Source: Mucilaginibacter sabulilitoris
GTDB taxonomy: Bacteria > Bacteroidota > Bacteroidia > Sphingobacteriales > Sphingobacteriaceae
Direction of reading: 5' to 3'
Length of the DNA stretch: 64,000 bases
NCBI RefSeq assembly: GCF_034262375.1
Contig: NZ_CP139558.1
Span: 4,898,001 to 4,962,000 of the forward strand
Made by a program: the position numbers and the translations under genes. The notes under the pieces are model-generated. The model was not told the DNA's origin, searched no databases, and saw only the letters and a program-made list of their open reading frames with translations. Positions 62,017 to 64,000 of this stretch are shown piece by piece (within the stretch, counting starts at the first letter, position 1; the number at the start of each line of letters is the position of its first letter).

Positions 62017-64000
62017 ATGGCGGGAATACTTATTTTTTTTATTCTAATCTCTCTGTTTTTTCTCCGAACAAAGAACAAGAATAAACGACCAAAAAATTCT
62101 GGGTTTAATCCTATCAGGCCGCAAATGAAGCCTATAATCAATCAACTACAAAAAAGAGATGGTATTACCGTTAGTAGATATCAGCAAAAAACACTGCCTG
62201 TAAAAATAGCCGCTGTCTTTCAGACTGAAGCAAACCAGCACTTTGGAATCGAATGGCAAAAATTCCTTGTGCGCTGGTCTTCAAAGCTCACCATTTCCAA
62301 TCAGCGCATACGCGAAGAAATAGCATCGGCTTATGAAAAACTACAGTCTAAGGAACGCTGGGAGTTCTTTGATAAACTACAATCACAAGAAAACAATTAC
62401 GAGGATCTGCATACAGGGGTGTATCGCCTTCTCCTGGATAAAAGATTTAACCAGGCTAACTTACTTGAGCTTTTCCGGAACCTGCCCAAACAAACAAAAT
62501 CCAAACCTATGAATGCTCCTGAGATCAGTGCTACGGCAGTAATTCGGTCCATACTTGATGCCGTTAATAATACCAAAACAGCGGTACAAACCGATGACGC
62601 GTCAATAGTGGAAATAAGCGGACCAGCAATAAAGATCAACTATGAAACACCGGCGCAACTCGCCGCCCCTATAATCGAAAGCGCACAATCAATAATCAAC
62701 TATAACGATAATCAACAGCCTTACATCCAGCCGCAATCCGCCGGTATTTATAATTACGATCCCGATCAGTTTAAACTCGGGAATCTCTACCGTGAAAAAC
62801 TCAACCTTAGCGCACAGGAGATCCTATGGCTGAATAAGTTCTCTTATTATAGCAATACATTCACCGGAATAGAAAGCGCCGTAATTACCGTCATAAAACT
62901 ATATCTCCTGTCTCTCAAAAAGATCGTGAGACGCTTTGCAAACGAAACCTATACCCTTTCGGCCATCAGCGAAGACATTGGCAATGCCTTTTTTAAATAC
63001 TGTAAGAAAAATTATAACAACACTTACGGAGATTTTGAGCTTTACTATAAAGGACAGGCTGAAGCAGAGCTTTACAACACATTCTTTAAAAAGGCAGAAC
63101 AAGCCGTAAGGGAAGCATGGGATCATAAAAGAAAGATCTCTACCGAATTTATGGTTAACGTTCCTGAGGCCTCAACCATCTTCAAAACGTATCTTGAACC
63201 GGTTATGGACGCGATCGTTGAAGCGCTGATTCCGACCATCAGCATGCCGGATGAAGAAACCGAAGTACAACTCAATATAGCCACCACTACGCGCTGGAAA
63301 GGAAAGTTCGAAGATATCTTCCGAACAAAAACCGGGGATGAATTAATTCATGCTCTTTACGAACTCGGCAGGCTTAATCGTAAAAACCCTGCTGTAGAAA
63401 ATGTCTACTATGAAGCCTCCAAATTCTTGGCTGATATTAACAAGCCGGAATCGCTGCGCTTTTATCTTCGCTATATCCACGCCGACCTGAAATCAGCTAA
63501 AATCGACAATAAAGCACTCAATAAGACTGTACAGAAAAAGCTTTTTGCAACCGAAGCCCAACTTGAAGATTTCCAGGCGATAGTTGCCGAGCTCAGCATT
63601 ACACAGAGTCTTGGTCCTGCGCTTGATCGCGTCACCAACCTATACAAACCCAAACGCAAAAAGATCGTACTGGATACCGAGCAGATTTCATCAGTACGAA
63701 GGCAGCACAGCGGTACTGTAGAGATCCTGAACACCTACTTACAAGATGACGAAGAAGAACTGGTAACTGTATTAACGGAGATCATACCGGTCACCGGAGC
63801 TCCGCAAAATACCGAAATAAACGTAGTGACGACAACTGTACAGCTCAACCAATTGCAAATAGATTGCCTGCAGCTTTTCAAAGAAAATGGCAATGCACTG
63901 GAAAGTTCCGCGCTGGAAGCTTTTTCGATCAGCAGGTCGGTATTTAAAAATCAGCTCATCGACAGCATTAACGACAGTTGCTATGAGTTGCTGGACGACA
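62017..64000 (+). CDS. TerB-C domain membrane-anchored protein, partial at window edge
   Basis: A frame from the ATG at 62017 runs past the window end (661 codons seen). The N-terminus is a membrane anchor (GILIFFILISLFFLR) with a basic stop-transfer. A TerB-N-like part follows (GIEWQKFLVRWSSKLTISNQ; FSYYSNTFTGIESAVI), then a long helical middle. The last visible residues (FKNQLIDSINDSCYELLDD) match the TerB-C signature. TerB-type proteins link membrane stress or phage sensing to ATPase partners in many gene clusters; here the partners lie outside the window. Confidence 0.75.
   Translation, partial: MAGILIFFILISLFFLRTKNKNKRPKNSGFNPIRPQMKPIINQLQKRDGITVSRYQQKTLPVKIAAVFQTEANQHFGIEWQKFLVRWSSKLTISNQRIREEIASAYEKLQSKERWEFFDKLQSQENNYEDLHTGVYRLLLDKRFNQANLLELFRNLPKQTKSKPMNAPEISATAVIRSILDAVNNTKTAVQTDDASIVEISGPAIKINYETPAQLAAPIIESAQSIINYNDNQQPYIQPQSAGIYNYDPDQFKLGNLYREKLNLSAQEILWLNKFSYYSNTFTGIESAVITVIKLYLLSLKKIVRRFANETYTLSAISEDIGNAFFKYCKKNYNNTYGDFELYYKGQAEAELYNTFFKKAEQAVREAWDHKRKISTEFMVNVPEASTIFKTYLEPVMDAIVEALIPTISMPDEETEVQLNIATTTRWKGKFEDIFRTKTGDELIHALYELGRLNRKNPAVENVYYEASKFLADINKPESLRFYLRYIHADLKSAKIDNKALNKTVQKKLFATEAQLEDFQAIVAELSITQSLGPALDRVTNLYKPKRKKIVLDTEQISSVRRQHSGTVEILNTYLQDDEEELVTVLTEIIPVTGAPQNTEINVVTTTVQLNQLQIDCLQLFKENGNALESSALEAFSISRSVFKNQLIDSINDSCYELLDD

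Overview
The window looks like a Bacteroidota chromosome, probably Sphingobacteriales (Pedobacter/Mucilaginibacter type). The reasons are TAnnTTTG promoter boxes, a Bacteroidota-type integrase, PcfJ/PcfK, YopX and DUF4468 families, and weak use of Shine-Dalgarno sites. No database search was possible, so family names come from motifs read by eye.

Region 1 (about 1-32,880) is a tailed-phage prophage, open at the left edge. Almost all genes read leftwards from a repressor/early-promoter switch at 30,583-30,705. Order along transcription: LuxR-type and HTH regulators; a recombination module (Sak4-like ATPase, YqaJ-like exonuclease, SSB-like protein); HNH proteins; PcfK/PcfJ; Pif1-like helicase, SF2 helicase and primase-helicase (frameshifted); a non-coding stretch with CGTTCC iterons; VRR-NUC nuclease, C39-like protease and terminase subunits; accessory genes; portal protein; more accessory genes with one tRNA-Met. 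Many genes overlap by ATGA or TAATG, and several genes under 60 codons fill the gaps. Rightward genes at the right end are the S24 repressor, a secreted DUF4468-like protein, an unknown protein and a second HTH protein. A tRNA 3'-end-like fragment plus terminator at 32,858-32,935 is the likely right attachment site.

Region 2 (about 32,940-36,940) looks like the worn edge of a second mobile element. Its tyrosine recombinase gene holds an ORF-less group II intron (34,115-34,838) with intact domains V and VI; excision joins the exons in frame. The recombinase also has a one-base frame break upstream. Then come a higBA module whose toxin has lost its N-terminal part, an XRE regulator, and two truncated genes meeting head-on near 36,930.

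Region 3 (38,346-42,216) is a tight leftward four-gene operon: two 98-aa proteins, a nuclease-like protein (E..D..QxK) and a DUF4209-type protein with an RNxxxHG (HEPN-like) motif. It is a candidate uncharacterised defence system.

Region 4 (42,878-59,619) is the most unusual locus. Two convergent operons start from nearly identical composite promoters (a 25-bp box, 11 bp, then a 16-bp element), one at each end and facing inward. The rightward operon encodes a membrane protein, two giant cytoplasm-type proteins (2222 and 1683 aa) and an L,D-transpeptidase-like protein. The leftward operon encodes membrane and secreted proteins, a small glycine-zipper membrane protein and an M15-type peptidase. 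A PAS-LuxR regulator lies directly outside. The layout suggests co-regulated giant proteins with cell-wall enzymes that could serve export or lysis.

Region 5 (60,504-64,000) holds an alpha/beta hydrolase and a TerB-C-type membrane-anchored protein cut by the window edge. Frame breaks recur in the primase, the recombinase and the gene at 57,263-58,011; read errors should be excluded before calling these pseudogenes.
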